DNA from: CAYPZL01 sp964415045
Lineage (GTDB): Bacteria > Planctomycetota > Phycisphaerae > Sedimentisphaerales > Anaerobacaceae
DNA: 13,439 nucleotides
Assembly: GCA_964415045.1 (NCBI GenBank)
Contig: CAYPZL010000160.1
Location: forward strand, 1 to 13,439
Direction of reading: 5' to 3'
Below, piece by piece: positions 1-8,028 of this stretch. The position numbers and the translations under genes were made by a program. Below the pieces are notes generated by a model. The model worked only from the letters and a program-made list of their open reading frames with translations, made no database searches and had not been told where the DNA came from. Numbering within the stretch: the first letter of the stretch is position 1; each line of letters begins with the position of its first letter.

Positions 1-18
1 CAGAGCCTTTTCAATTCT

Positions 19-36
19 CACCGGCATAGCCGGTGG
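19..36. repeat. Palindromic repeat, left copy
   Basis: The 18-nt sequence CACCGGCATAGCCGGTGG forms a 7-bp stem (CACCGGC/GCCGGTG) around a 3-nt ATA loop. The identical 18 nt recurs at 13396-13413 at the other end of the window. Reading this copy on the minus strand, the stem is followed after a short A-rich spacer by AAGGC and then the window edge. The right copy on the plus strand is also followed by a similar spacer and AAGGC, which there starts a second hairpin. This suggests a two-hairpin REP-like unit with the left copy truncated by the window. The repeat lies in the non-coding stretch after the sulfatase stop and could also act as a 3' mRNA end structure. Confidence 0.7.
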
Positions 37-53
37 ATTACAGATTTATGTTC

Positions 54-82
54 AGGCTACCCGTTGTCGACGGATTTGTCAA
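54..82 (-). promoter_or_regulatory. Possible outward-facing sigma-70-like promoter
   Basis: On the minus strand a perfect TTGACA (77-82) is followed by a 17-bp spacer and TAGCCT (54-59), a moderate match to a -10 box. It lies just after the sulfatase stop codon and points out of the window to the left, so it could drive an unseen neighbouring gene. Only motif resemblance supports it. Stretch 1-116 holds this motif and the palindromic repeat but no gene. Confidence 0.25.
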
Positions 83-116
83 GAGCTACAAGCAGCCGCT
101 GCGCGTGTTGCGAAGA

Positions 117-1649
117 TCAGCCTCGTTTGGCGAAGGGGCCTCGGGCGCTGGCTACGATGCGGCGTTTGCCGTCGGTCCAGCGGCTTCTGTACCAGGTCGA
201 TTCGGGGAAAGTGTCATTCAAGTCGCTCATTTTCCGGGTGAGCATCTCCTTGTACTTCTCGAGCGTGCGGCGGTACGCGGGGTCGGCCGCGAGATCGCGC
301 ATCTGGTACGGGTCTTTGATGTTGTCGAAGAGCAGCTCCTTGCGGGGGAGGTTCTTCTTGCCGCCGCCTCGAAAGATGGCATACGTATAACGACAATCCC
401 GCAGCGCCCGCCACTCGTGGCCGTCCTCCCAGACGGCGCAGGCGCCCGTATTCATGAGAAAGGCGGCTTCCGGTTCGGGGCCGGCCTTTCCCCGGGCGAG
501 GTGACTGAGGTCCATTCCTTCGACCTCCTGCGGAATCCGGCGTTGCAGTCCGGCCAGGCCGAGGAGGGTGGGCATGATGTCCGGTGTGTTCATGCAGGCG
601 TCCGAGACGAGACCGGCCGGGACGGTTCCCTTCCAGCGCATCAGGAACGGCACGCGCGCCGCCTCCTCGTAGAAGATGTTCTTCTTCATGCGGCCGTGTC
701 CGCCGAACATCTCCCCGTGATCCGAGGAGAAGACGATGAGGGTGTCCTCGCCCAATCCGGCGCGATCGACGGCTTCGATGATGCGCCCCACGTTCCAATC
801 CAGATTGGCGGTCATGGCGTAGTAGTTCCGCATCCATTCGTCCAGTTGCTGCGGGCTCTTCTTCACGTTCGACCAGCCATCGCCGTAGGGGTCCATTTCG
901 TCGGAGTAGTTCGGCGGCATCTCGAACGTGACGTCTTTGAACATATCGTAGTATTTCTGCGGGACGTTGCTCTTGACCCACGGGTCGTGGGGCGTCCCGT
1001 ACGAGACCATCAGGAAGAAGGGTTTGTCGCCCTTGCCTTTGTCCGAAATGAAATCGAGCGCCATGTCCGTTTGGGCGTCGGGCTCGAAGACGTCGTCCCC
1101 GTAGAAGATTTTCTCGGGCGATTCAGTGTGATAGTAGCTGCCGTAGTAGTTGTGGTGGAAGTTGTAGGCGGCCCAGAGGCCGTCGAAGCCGAGCCGGTGC
1201 GGGCCTCGCGGCACGAACGAGTTGCGCGGGTCGTTGTGGTGTCCCAACTGATCGGCGTACAGGTGCCACTTGCCGATGTATCCCGTTTCGTAGCCCGCTT
1301 CCGTGAGCACGTGTCCCAGGCACCTGTGATTGGGATTCAGGCGCAGCTCGTTGATGACCATCCCGGTGCTGCTGGTGTACTTGCCCGTAAACAACGAGGC
1401 CCGATAGGCCGAACACACCGGCATGTGCGAAACCATCTGGCGGAAATCCACTCCCTCTTTCGCCATGGCGTCCAGGTGCGGCGTGTGCGCCCGCGCGTCC
1501 CCGGCGTAGCCGCAGGAGCGGTAGCGCAACTGATCCGCCAGCAGGAAAATAATGTTGGGCCGCTTGCTCTGACGACCGTGCGCCAGTCGAGGCCACGCAG
1601 ACGCTGCCACCAACGCCGAACTGCTACGAAGAAACTCCCTGCGATTCAT
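117..1649 (-). CDS. Tat-exported formylglycine-dependent sulfatase
   Basis: A 510-aa type I sulfatase that would hydrolyse a sulfate ester outside the cytoplasm. It starts with a twin-arginine signal (MNRREFLRSS, then a hydrophobic Ala-rich stretch to about residue 25). The alkaline-phosphatase-like fold is marked by PNIIFLLADQ (31-40, metal-binding Asp39). The modification motif is C79-S-A-Y-R83, fitting the C-x-[PA]-x-R rule for conversion of Cys to formylglycine. Further active-site motifs are GKWH (126-129), TPHDPW (219-224) and SSDHGEMFGGHGR (308-320), with a lysine just after. An alternative ATG five codons upstream (1664) would give 515 aa; I prefer 1649 because it gives a compact Tat n-region, but no strong ribosome site decides it. 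The substrate cannot be told. The maturase is not in the window. It is separated from the selD operon by about 340 bp, so it is probably an independent unit. Confidence 0.93.
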   Translation of the reverse strand: MNRREFLRSSSALVAASAWPRLAHGRQSKRPNIIFLLADQLRYRSCGYAGDARAHTPHLDAMAKEGVDFRQMVSHMPVCSAYRASLFTGKYTSSTGMVINELRLNPNHRCLGHVLTEAGYETGYIGKWHLYADQLGHHNDPRNSFVPRGPHRLGFDGLWAAYNFHHNYYGSYYHTESPEKIFYGDDVFEPDAQTDMALDFISDKGKGDKPFFLMVSYGTPHDPWVKSNVPQKYYDMFKDVTFEMPPNYSDEMDPYGDGWSNVKKSPQQLDEWMRNYYAMTANLDWNVGRIIEAVDRAGLGEDTLIVFSSDHGEMFGGHGRMKKNIFYEEAARVPFLMRWKGTVPAGLVSDACMNTPDIMPTLLGLAGLQRRIPQEVEGMDLSHLARGKAGPEPEAAFLMNTGACAVWEDGHEWRALRDCRYTYAIFRGGGKKNLPRKELLFDNIKDPYQMRDLAADPAYRRTLEKYKEMLTRKMSDLNDTFPESTWYRSRWTDGKRRIVASARGPFAKRG

Positions 1650-1711
1650 GGTCCGGATTCCCATACCTCACAACAAAACGGATGTGTATGCGTATTTCAC
1701 ATGACTGTTAA

Positions 1712-1740
1712 AACAAAACACGTCCGCCCGGCCGTGTCAA
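1712..1740 (-). promoter_or_regulatory. Possible sulfatase promoter
   Basis: On the minus strand a perfect TTGACA (1735-1740) lies about 75-90 bp upstream of the sulfatase start. With a 17-bp spacer the -10 position reads TTTGTT, a weak match, within a T/A-rich patch that stands out from the GC-rich surroundings. The location is right for a promoter separating the sulfatase from the selD operon, but the -10 box is poor. Confidence 0.25.
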
Positions 1741-1770
1741 CCGTTATCCATCGGCCTTGCGCGGGAATGA

Positions 1771-1990
1771 CTGTGTGGGCGCCGCCATTTCCGGCTTGAG
1801 CCGCAGACGGTCGAGATGACCGTGTATGGCAAGGATGACGTGACGAGCCTGACCGGTTACGGCAACTGCCAACGGCTCTATCCGCTGGATGAACCCAACG
1901 AGGCGCTCTTCGACGGCAAATGGTACACGATCGAGCCGAAGATCAACCTCCATCCTTTCGAGGCCAAAACGGTCTCCACCACCATCCGCG
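1771..1990 (+). pseudogene. Orphan plus-strand coding fragment (C-terminal piece of an unknown protein)
   Basis: Between the sulfatase and selD one plus-strand frame has protein-like composition. It opens after a TGA at 1768-1770; an ATG exists at 1816. The peptide contains FRLEPQTVEMTVYGKDD and LFDGKWYTIEPKINLHPF, with alternating hydrophobic and polar residues typical of beta strands, quite unlike the Arg/Ala/Gly-rich shadow frames. The frame stays open to 2055, but everything past 1990 is antisense to the selD 3' end, so real coding content probably stops near 1990. It has no convincing ribosome site or N-terminal domain. The likely origin is the tail of a secreted beta-sandwich protein, decayed or cut by rearrangement. 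I do not recognise the family. A genuine small gene from 1816 is the alternative. Confidence 0.45.
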
Positions 1991-3604
1991 TCACTTGCCG
2001 GTTTCGGCTACCATCTGATTGTAAAACACCATGGCGGGCGAGCCGGCGAAGCTGATGCCCATCCAGGCGGCCTCGTCGATCTCGTCCCGGGTAAAGCCCT
2101 TCTTGCGGGCGTTCTTCAGGTGCATCTTCAGGCAGGGCTCGCAGCGGGTGGCGACCGACAGGGCGATCGCCATCGCCTGTTTCGTGTAGGCGTCCAGGCC
2201 GTGGGGCGAACTGGCGGCGCTAAGAAACGCGTTGAATCGGGCCTTGACCTGGTCCATTTCCGAGCCCTGCGCAGCGCCCGACGGCCCGGGCGCCACGGCG
2301 TCGGCGCAGCAGGCGACTCCTTCCTCGTCAGATGGCGGCGCGTCCGTTTGCGGCGGCTCGGCGGCTTGCGGAGCCGCCGGAGCGGACTCGACGCGAGGGA
2401 TTTCCCGCGTGCCGGTCGTAACGAGATGGATTTGCCCCTGGCCTTTGGCCTTCACGCGTCCGACCACGGTGGCATGAGTGACGCCCGCCTCGTGCAGGGC
2501 GCTGAGGAACGCATCGGCTTTCTCTTGGGCGATGGCGATCAGCAGGCCGCCCGAGGTTTGGGCGTCGTAGCACATGTCGACCATCTCCGACGGCAGGGCT
2601 TCGTCGGGCACCACGTGGCGGCTGCTCGATTCCTTGTTGCGCTCGGTGGCGCCGGGGAGGATTCCGGCGGCCGCATAGTCCAGCACGCCCGGGAACAGCG
2701 GAATGTCGTCCCACACCACCTCCACGTCGACGCCGCTGGAGCGGGCCATCTCCGCGAGATGTCCCATGAGGCTGAAGCCCGTGACGTCCGTCGCGGCGTG
2801 CGCGCCGAACTCGACCATCAGGCGCGAGGCCTCCTTGTTCAGCGCCGTCATCGATTCGGCGATGGCCTCGACACTGCCCGGGTCGGCCCGGCCGATCTGG
2901 GAGGCGAAGGCCACGATCCCCGTGCCCAACGGCTTGGTCAGAACGAGCACGTCGCCGCCCTGCGCGCCCGCGTTGGTCACGACCTTGTCTTTCTCGATCA
3001 GGCCGGTCACCGCGAAGCCCGCCTTGATCTCGGCATCGTTGATGCTGTGCCCCCCGATGACCGCCACGCCGGCCTCTTTCATCTTGGCCAGACCGCCGGC
3101 GAGCATCGCGGACATGGCCTGGTCCGGAATCTTGCGCACGGGGAACCCGATCACCGACAGCGCCGTCAACGGGGTGCCTCCCATGGCGTAGATGTCACTG
3201 ACGGAATTGGCGGCGGCGACCTGCCCGAACGTGTAGGGATCGTCGACCGACGGGGTGAACACGTCTACCGTCTGGACCAGGGCCTTTCCGTCGCCCATGT
3301 CGTAGATGCCGGCGTCGTCCCCGGCCGGCACGCCCACCAGCACGCGTGGATCATCCGGCGCAGGCAAGCCCTTGAGAACGTCCTTGAGGAACGCCTGGTC
3401 GATCTTCGAGGCGCAGCCCGCCTTTACCACGATCTTCGTCAACTGCACCTCGCCGGTCGGACTTTCGAGCCGCTCCCCGGCGCAGGTGCAGACGTTCTTC
3501 TCTTTGAACAGGGGACACGGACACGGCTGCTTGGGATCGCAAATGCAATGGCCCACCCGGATCGAGCGCTGCATGACGCGTTTTCGTCGTTCGAGATCTT
3601 TCAT
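1991..3604 (-). CDS. selD: Selenide, water dikinase (SelD) with N-terminal triple-CxC extension and C-terminal AhpD-like domain
   Basis: A 537-aa three-part protein; ordinary SelD is about 340-350 aa. Residues 1-55 carry three C-x-C pairs (C20/C22, C28/C30, C39/C41) in a Pro/Lys-rich segment, suggesting metal, Fe-S or selenium binding. Residues about 56-403 are SelD, which makes selenophosphate from selenide and ATP. They show KAGCASKI with catalytic Cys64 and Lys67, the metal-binding GDDAGIY (96-101), and AANSVSDIYAMGG, a hallmark of the family. The second, non-essential Cys found in E. coli (GCGCK) is Ser here. A Pro/Ala linker (404-448, containing C432-C433) leads to an AhpD/carboxymuconolactone-decarboxylase-like domain (449-537) with redox motif C488-E-P-C491 and His495. 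The start at 3604 was chosen because GGGAAGGAAAG precedes it; an ATG at 3631 lacks such a site. It lies 77 bp after the activase and ends the operon. No SelA, SelB or tRNA-Sec is in the window. Confidence 0.93.
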   Translation of the reverse strand: MKDLERRKRVMQRSIRVGHCICDPKQPCPCPLFKEKNVCTCAGERLESPTGEVQLTKIVVKAGCASKIDQAFLKDVLKGLPAPDDPRVLVGVPAGDDAGIYDMGDGKALVQTVDVFTPSVDDPYTFGQVAAANSVSDIYAMGGTPLTALSVIGFPVRKIPDQAMSAMLAGGLAKMKEAGVAVIGGHSINDAEIKAGFAVTGLIEKDKVVTNAGAQGGDVLVLTKPLGTGIVAFASQIGRADPGSVEAIAESMTALNKEASRLMVEFGAHAATDVTGFSLMGHLAEMARSSGVDVEVVWDDIPLFPGVLDYAAAGILPGATERNKESSSRHVVPDEALPSEMVDMCYDAQTSGGLLIAIAQEKADAFLSALHEAGVTHATVVGRVKAKGQGQIHLVTTGTREIPRVESAPAAPQAAEPPQTDAPPSDEEGVACCADAVAPGPSGAAQGSEMDQVKARFNAFLSAASSPHGLDAYTKQAMAIALSVATRCEPCLKMHLKNARKKGFTRDEIDEAAWMGISFAGSPAMVFYNQMVAETGK

Positions 3605-3681
3605 CTTTCCTTCCCTTGCTTGCAATTTCAAATGCCTGGTTGTACTGCCGTAGCCTTCCTCGTGTCAACCGCCGAACGGTG

Positions 3682-4470
3682 TCACGAATCCGTCCGGGCA
3701 AGCTGCCGCGCCGCCAGGATCGCCGCCCCGAGGGCGCCCGTCATCTGCGGCTCAGGGCAGACGCTCACCTCCTGTCGCAGGACCGAGCGCAGCGCCTCGG
3801 CCATGCCCGGTATCAAGGCCACTCCGCCGGTGAAGACGACCGGCGGCTCGACGTTGCCGCCGACCATGGAGACCAGCCGGGAGGCGATGGCGTTCTGAAC
3901 GCCGGCCACGATATCTTCGACCGCCCGGCCCGAGGCGAGCAGGCCGATGATTTCCGTCTCGGCGAAGACCACGCACATGCTGCTGATCGCGGCCGGATGG
4001 CGGCTCTGCGCCGCGATGGCGCCGAGGGACTCGAGAGGAATGTCGAGCCGGGCCGCGACGATCTCGAGGAACCGCCCGGTCCCGGCGGCGCAACGATCGT
4101 TCATGGCAAAATCGCGCACCTTGCCGTTGCCGTCGAGGCGAATCAATTTACTGTCCTGTCCGCCGATGTCGATGACCGTCATGGCCTCGGCGGCGAGCCG
4201 GCGCACGCCGACCGCGTGACAGGTGATCTCGGTGACGGTCGTATCGGCGATGGTGACGAAGTTCCGCCCGTACCCGGTCGCCACGATGCGACCCACGTCG
4301 CTGCGCTTCACACCGTGCTCGCGTAACAAACGGTCGAACAACTCCGAAGCAAGCCGGTCCTGCTGAACACCCTGGTCCGTCACGTCCCGGGCGATGGGCG
4401 TGGCGCCGTCACCATCTAACAGGACGATCTTGATCGCTCTCGATCCGGCGTCGATTCCAGCACTGATCAT
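3682..4470 (-). CDS. BadF/HgdC-type ATP-dependent activase ([4Fe-4S] archerase) for 2-hydroxyacyl-CoA dehydratase or double-cubane proteins
   Basis: A 262-aa member of the BadF/BadG/BcrA/HgdC/YjiL ATPase family (ASKHA fold), the usual length for the single-subunit activators. Known members are homodimers that share one [4Fe-4S] cluster and use ATP to push an electron at very low potential into a partner enzyme. Visible motifs: phosphate-1 loop GIDAGSRAIK (5-14), phosphate-2 VIDIGGQDSK (99-108), cluster ligands Cys127 in NDRCAAGTGRFLE and Cys166 in SSMCVVFAETEI, and the adenosine motif FTGGVA (213-218). The start overlaps the stop of the upstream gene by an ATGA, so it is translationally coupled to the three dehydratase-like genes. 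It is the only activase here and probably serves one or more of them. Confidence 0.95.
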   Translation of the reverse strand: MISAGIDAGSRAIKIVLLDGDGATPIARDVTDQGVQQDRLASELFDRLLREHGVKRSDVGRIVATGYGRNFVTIADTTVTEITCHAVGVRRLAAEAMTVIDIGGQDSKLIRLDGNGKVRDFAMNDRCAAGTGRFLEIVAARLDIPLESLGAIAAQSRHPAAISSMCVVFAETEIIGLLASGRAVEDIVAGVQNAIASRLVSMVGGNVEPPVVFTGGVALIPGMAEALRSVLRQEVSVCPEPQMTGALGAAILAARQLARTDS

Positions 4471-5849
4471 GTGTCTCTCCGTTGTTTCGCTGTCTCGACG
4501 AGCGCCTCGATTCGCGTGCGCAGCGTCGGTTGTATCGAATCGGTCAGCGGCGATACCTCGATCTCAAGGGCGGGAATCCCGCACGTCTCGGCGACGAGTC
4601 GGCGAATCACCTGGCCCTCGAAGGCGCAGTGGCTTGCCCCCGGGATGCGGGAGACGAGCACCGCTTCGGCCCCGAACCGGCGGACGTCGGCGACGATCCG
4701 CGCCGCGCGGTCGGCGGCGGGTCCGACCATGGGATCGGCCAGGGCCGTGCGGGCCAGCGCCTCCATCGGGGGCAGCGTTTCGGGGATCTCGTCCAGGGCG
4801 TGAGCAAAGAGGTATTCCGTCCCGCAGATTCGCCCGCCGCATTCTTCCAGCAGGTTCATCACCTGGAGGTCCGCTACGGGATTGACCCAGAAGATGCGCG
4901 CCGCGTCAGGTGAGAGGTGGCCGACACAGGCCCGGACGCGCCGCCGGACTTCGTCCAGGAGGTCCTGGAGAACGGCGATCGTCTCGTCCCGGTCGGAGCA
5001 GAAGTGGATGGCGAGCATCTCCGCAATGAGCATCTCCAGCGCGGGCATCGGGCACACGGGCGCGGTGAAGGCCAGGTGACGCAGCTCCGCGAGCCGGCGG
5101 CGCACCTGGTTGGCTTTTTCGACACCGGCCCGGAGAGCTTCGTCATCGAGGGGCCTGCCGGCCAGATCCTCCAGCGCCGCCCGGACGCGCTCGAGCTCCG
5201 AAGCGACGAACTGGACCTGGCTGCGAGGCGCGCGAAACGTGCCGGGCAAAGGGACCGACTCTTCCCCCGGTTCCGGCGCGCGCCGGTGGGGCATTTCCCA
5301 CCAGAGGATCGGATGGCCAAGGCCGTTGAGCCGCTGGGCGATGGCGGAGAAGTCGTCGCAGACCGCCCCCACGCTGCACGTCAGCAGATCGGGCAGGGGG
5401 AAGTGCGCCTCGGTCACGAACGCCCCTAACATGGCGCGGACCGGACAGAAGGAATCGTCGATGCCCAGCGAATCGGCGATCTGCAGCAACCCGGCGTTGA
5501 GCTCCATGACGCAGGGAATCCACCAGGCCCCGTCGGGATAGAAGGCTACGAGGTTGCCCGGCGCATAGGCCATCACGGGGACGGTGCCGAGGTCCTTCAT
5601 GGCCCCGACGAGCTTCTTGCCGGCCGCGCGTGCCTCGCGCAGGCGGTCCTCTTCGGTGAGCAGGAAATTCCAGAGTCGCAAAGCGGCGGGGGAGTTGTCA
5701 TAGCGCAGGCTTCGCAGACGCGTGTCGCCGTCGTTGAGATGCCGGCTCAGGGGCCCGCCGTAACCCGGCTCGCTCAGACCGGCGCCGCGCAGCGCTGCGT
5801 AGCGCGCGTCCCACTGTTCAAGCGTGATCGAGGCCGGCGCGTCGGTCAT
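4467..5849 (-). CDS. 2-hydroxyacyl-CoA dehydratase / BcrC-HgdB superfamily protein (paralogue 3)
   Basis: A 460-aa protein of the superfamily containing HgdA/HgdB, benzoyl-CoA reductase BcrB/BcrC and the double-cubane cluster proteins. The fold signs are Cys113 (WWIPCVMELNAG), Cys135 in FCPVRAMLGAF, Cys158/Cys164 in LTCSVGAVCDDF, and a late Cys in RIPGASHCAFEG, followed by a C-terminal block ending IQPTLRTRIEALVE, the equivalent of the family's ETDY-to-RIEA ending. It is more diverged than the first paralogue: the CDGKKKMYE and NCTG motifs are not kept. It has ATGA overlaps with both neighbours. It may form a heterodimer with the 301-aa paralogue, as HgdA/HgdB do, and be activated by the downstream ATPase. 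The substrate is unknown, and CoA-ester use is not implied by the fold. Confidence 0.85.
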   Translation of the reverse strand: MTDAPASITLEQWDARYAALRGAGLSEPGYGGPLSRHLNDGDTRLRSLRYDNSPAALRLWNFLLTEEDRLREARAAGKKLVGAMKDLGTVPVMAYAPGNLVAFYPDGAWWIPCVMELNAGLLQIADSLGIDDSFCPVRAMLGAFVTEAHFPLPDLLTCSVGAVCDDFSAIAQRLNGLGHPILWWEMPHRRAPEPGEESVPLPGTFRAPRSQVQFVASELERVRAALEDLAGRPLDDEALRAGVEKANQVRRRLAELRHLAFTAPVCPMPALEMLIAEMLAIHFCSDRDETIAVLQDLLDEVRRRVRACVGHLSPDAARIFWVNPVADLQVMNLLEECGGRICGTEYLFAHALDEIPETLPPMEALARTALADPMVGPAADRAARIVADVRRFGAEAVLVSRIPGASHCAFEGQVIRRLVAETCGIPALEIEVSPLTDSIQPTLRTRIEALVETAKQRRDT

Positions 5850-6751
5850 TGCAGCATCTCCACGAATGCGCGAATGCGGTTCTGCACGCGGGCCCTGTCC
5901 GTCGCGTCGTGACCGTCACTGTCCAGCTCGAGCACGGGCAGGTCCGTCCATTCCTTGAGCCGGGCGAACTCGGCCCGCCACGTGTCGCACCATACGTAAT
6001 GGTGCAGAACAACGCCGCGCGCGCCGCTGTCTCCGATTTGACGCTTGAGCCAGAGGTAGAGGTTGCTGTTGGGCCGGCGCGAGGCATCGGGGATCTCGAA
6101 ATAGGCGCGGGCCAGCTCCATGAGCGGGTCGTCGGCCAGGGTCCGGCGGTCGAACGGGCCGCGCCTGCCGCGCTGCCCGGTCTCGGTCGCGTCGAGAACG
6201 ACGCAGCCGCCGCTGTCGGTGATGATATCGAAAAGCACCTGGTCCCGCACCATCAAGGGGCCGCCGACGACCGCGATGGGAATGCCTTCGGCTCTCCCGG
6301 CCCGGGCGTCGGCTGCGCCTCCGGCGTCTTCGGACTCCAGCATAATCCGCGCGAGCCGGTCTTTGTCCGGGGCGCCGCCGCCGAGGCGAACGAGGAAACG
6401 GCCCAGACGTTGCAGCTCATCGATATACAAGCGTTGGGCAGCGACCGTCTGCCACGTGCTCGGCACGTTCAAGAGAAACGCAGGCGCGGTGCATTGCATG
6501 GAAAGCAGATCGAACGCGCGTCGCATCTGGTCGCAGACGGTCGTGACAATGACGGCTGCGACGCTGCGCCCGTCCGCCACTTCGGCAAGAAAACCGCGCA
6601 CGTAGGGACAGACGCCCTCGGCGGGAGCCGGTGCATCCTCCGCTTTGCCCGACGTCGGCACCAGACGCTGCGGGCGGAAGCCGTGAGCGGCGATCCACTC
6701 GGCCGGCACGTACGGACACGTATACACGATGGTCTCGTTCGGCTCTCTCAT
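5846..6751 (-). CDS. Short 2-hydroxyacyl-CoA dehydratase superfamily protein (paralogue 2)
   Basis: A 301-aa protein, shorter than the 370-430 aa typical of the family. The start at 6751 forms an ATGA overlap with the stop of the preceding gene; a longer in-frame extension to 6949 is only antisense-like, Arg-rich sequence inside that gene and was discarded. Cysteines match the positions of family cluster ligands: C12 in VYTCPYVPAEWIAAHG, C48 in GVCPYVRGFL, C73 in TTVCDQMRRAFDLL and C255 in HYVWCDTW. The C-terminal RVQNRIRAFVEML matches the family's closing helix. The central region between the two Rossmann-like halves is shortened. It is probably a subunit partner of one or both neighbouring paralogues. 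The exact reaction is unknown. Confidence 0.83.
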   Translation of the reverse strand: MREPNETIVYTCPYVPAEWIAAHGFRPQRLVPTSGKAEDAPAPAEGVCPYVRGFLAEVADGRSVAAVIVTTVCDQMRRAFDLLSMQCTAPAFLLNVPSTWQTVAAQRLYIDELQRLGRFLVRLGGGAPDKDRLARIMLESEDAGGAADARAGRAEGIPIAVVGGPLMVRDQVLFDIITDSGGCVVLDATETGQRGRRGPFDRRTLADDPLMELARAYFEIPDASRRPNSNLYLWLKRQIGDSGARGVVLHHYVWCDTWRAEFARLKEWTDLPVLELDSDGHDATDRARVQNRIRAFVEMLQ

Positions 6752-8001
6752 GTTCGTGCCGATGCCCTCTGTTGAACCGTCTCGAACAACGCCTCGACCC
6801 GCAGCGCGATCCGCGCCGAATCGGAAGGCGAGTAGTCCGTCTCGATCCGCAGGTAGGGAATGCCGAGCTCGTTTTCGGCCAGCTCCTTGACGAGGTAGGA
6901 TTCCACGTCGTACGTCAGGCACGCCTGCCAGATCAAATCGATCACGCATTGGGCTCGATACGCGCCGGCCAGGTCGCGCAGCACGTCGAGCCGCCGCGTG
7001 TTCCGGGTCATCACCGAGCAGGGCAGGCGAAAGTACTTCTCCGCCAGCGCGACAATCGGGTCGGAAGCGCTTTCCTCGACGTCCTCGAGAATCGGCTTGA
7101 GGCCGGTGCAGTTGTCCATGCAGACGATCAGGCCGCCGTGGGATTCGATCAGATCGACGACGCGCTCGGCGCCGTGCACCGTGGGCACGCCCGTCAGCAG
7201 GACGCGGACGCGGGAATCTCCACCGGCTCTCCTGCCCTGCGATTCGTACTGCTCCAGTGCTTTGGCGTACTGCTCGAAATCGGCGCAGAGGCCCGAGATG
7301 CTGCTCTTGAGTTCGAGCAACTGCCGGCCGGTGAGCGGCGGAGAATCGGCTTTCATCAGCTCCGCCAGCCGGCGTCGCAGGCCGCGCTCGCGGTTCATGG
7401 TCTCGATCGCCTGGCGGACCTTCTCGTCGGTGATTTGGACGCCGAAGGCTTCCTCCAGGGCGGCCTTCAATTTCCGCAGCTCACTGACCCAGTGGACCAT
7501 GGCGTCGTCGTCGTCGGGCTTCTGGGGCAGCTCCATGACGTGCATGGGCCGGGTCTTGGCCATCAGCTCGTACATCTTCTTCTTGCCGTCGCAGGTCGTC
7601 TCGGCCACCACCAGGTCCGCCATCTCCAGGAAGGGATTTCCTTTGCGAAGGTGGAAGCCGTACGTGGACTTGATAAGCGGACAGAGGTTGGCCGGCAGGT
7701 GCTCTTCGGCCGGCGGGATCATCTCCGCCGAACCGCCGCAGAGACAGACGGGCACCGCCCCGCTGGCCATGATCAGCTCCCGCGGCGTGTACTCGCAGAG
7801 GATGCCCACGACGGGCCTGCCGTCCGCTTTGGCCTGCGTGGCGTATTGCAGGCAGTTCTGAATCATGTGACCGAACCACTCCAGGGGCCCGTCTTTCGAC
7901 TCTCCGCCGGGCGAGATCCCCGAGCCACGTTGAGGCGCAGGAGGATTGCACGGATCGGTCGGATTGACCTGCACGTTGTCCTTATCACCACAGTTTCCCA
8001 T
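6748..8001 (-). CDS. Double-cubane cluster protein-like reductase (YjiM/HgdB family, paralogue 1)
   Basis: A 417-aa protein closely resembling E. coli YjiM and the double-cubane cluster proteins (DCCP), which carry an [8Fe-9S] cluster and, when fed by an ATP-dependent reductase, reduce small molecules at very low potential. Six cysteines sit in YjiM-like motifs: C69 (LCEYTPREL), C107 (NLCPLIKSTYGF), C137 (ETTCDGKKKMYE), C298 (DNCTG), C328 (LPCSV) and C361 (QACLTYDVES). LRIETDYSPSD (385-394) is the usual C-terminal block. An N-terminal extension of about 40 residues carries two extra cysteines (C4, C18) and is Pro/Gly-rich. GTGAGG lies just upstream of the chosen start, 27 bp after the methyltransferase. 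With the activase at 3682-4470 it recreates the YjiM-YjiL pairing, but two extra paralogues lie between them. The physiological substrate of this family is generally not known. Confidence 0.92.
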   Translation of the reverse strand: MGNCGDKDNVQVNPTDPCNPPAPQRGSGISPGGESKDGPLEWFGHMIQNCLQYATQAKADGRPVVGILCEYTPRELIMASGAVPVCLCGGSAEMIPPAEEHLPANLCPLIKSTYGFHLRKGNPFLEMADLVVAETTCDGKKKMYELMAKTRPMHVMELPQKPDDDDAMVHWVSELRKLKAALEEAFGVQITDEKVRQAIETMNRERGLRRRLAELMKADSPPLTGRQLLELKSSISGLCADFEQYAKALEQYESQGRRAGGDSRVRVLLTGVPTVHGAERVVDLIESHGGLIVCMDNCTGLKPILEDVEESASDPIVALAEKYFRLPCSVMTRNTRRLDVLRDLAGAYRAQCVIDLIWQACLTYDVESYLVKELAENELGIPYLRIETDYSPSDSARIALRVEALFETVQQRASART

Positions 8002-8028
8002 TCTCGTGCCTCACATTCCAATACGCAG

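Noticed and set aside
33..1799. 588-aa plus-strand open frame opposite the sulfatase
   Set aside because: Its Val/Arg/His/Gly-rich composition and exact antisense position to a motif-complete sulfatase mark it as a GC-driven shadow frame.
1991..3604. SelD itself as a selenoprotein with an in-frame UGA
   Set aside because: The catalytic position is an ordinary Cys codon and the frame is uninterrupted.
3605..3681. Promoter or terminator in the activase-selD gap
   Set aside because: Only a ribosome-binding site for selD is visible; no hairpin with a T-run and no convincing -35/-10 pair.
1889..3898. 669-aa plus-strand open frame opposite selD
   Set aside because: No recognisable domains, Arg/Gly/His-rich composition, and antisense to the well-supported SelD fusion.
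6752..6949. 66-residue N-terminal extension of the short dehydratase-like paralogue
   Set aside because: It lies wholly inside the preceding gene, is Arg-rich, and the downstream ATG at 6751 gives a standard ATGA overlap with the family's normal N-terminus.
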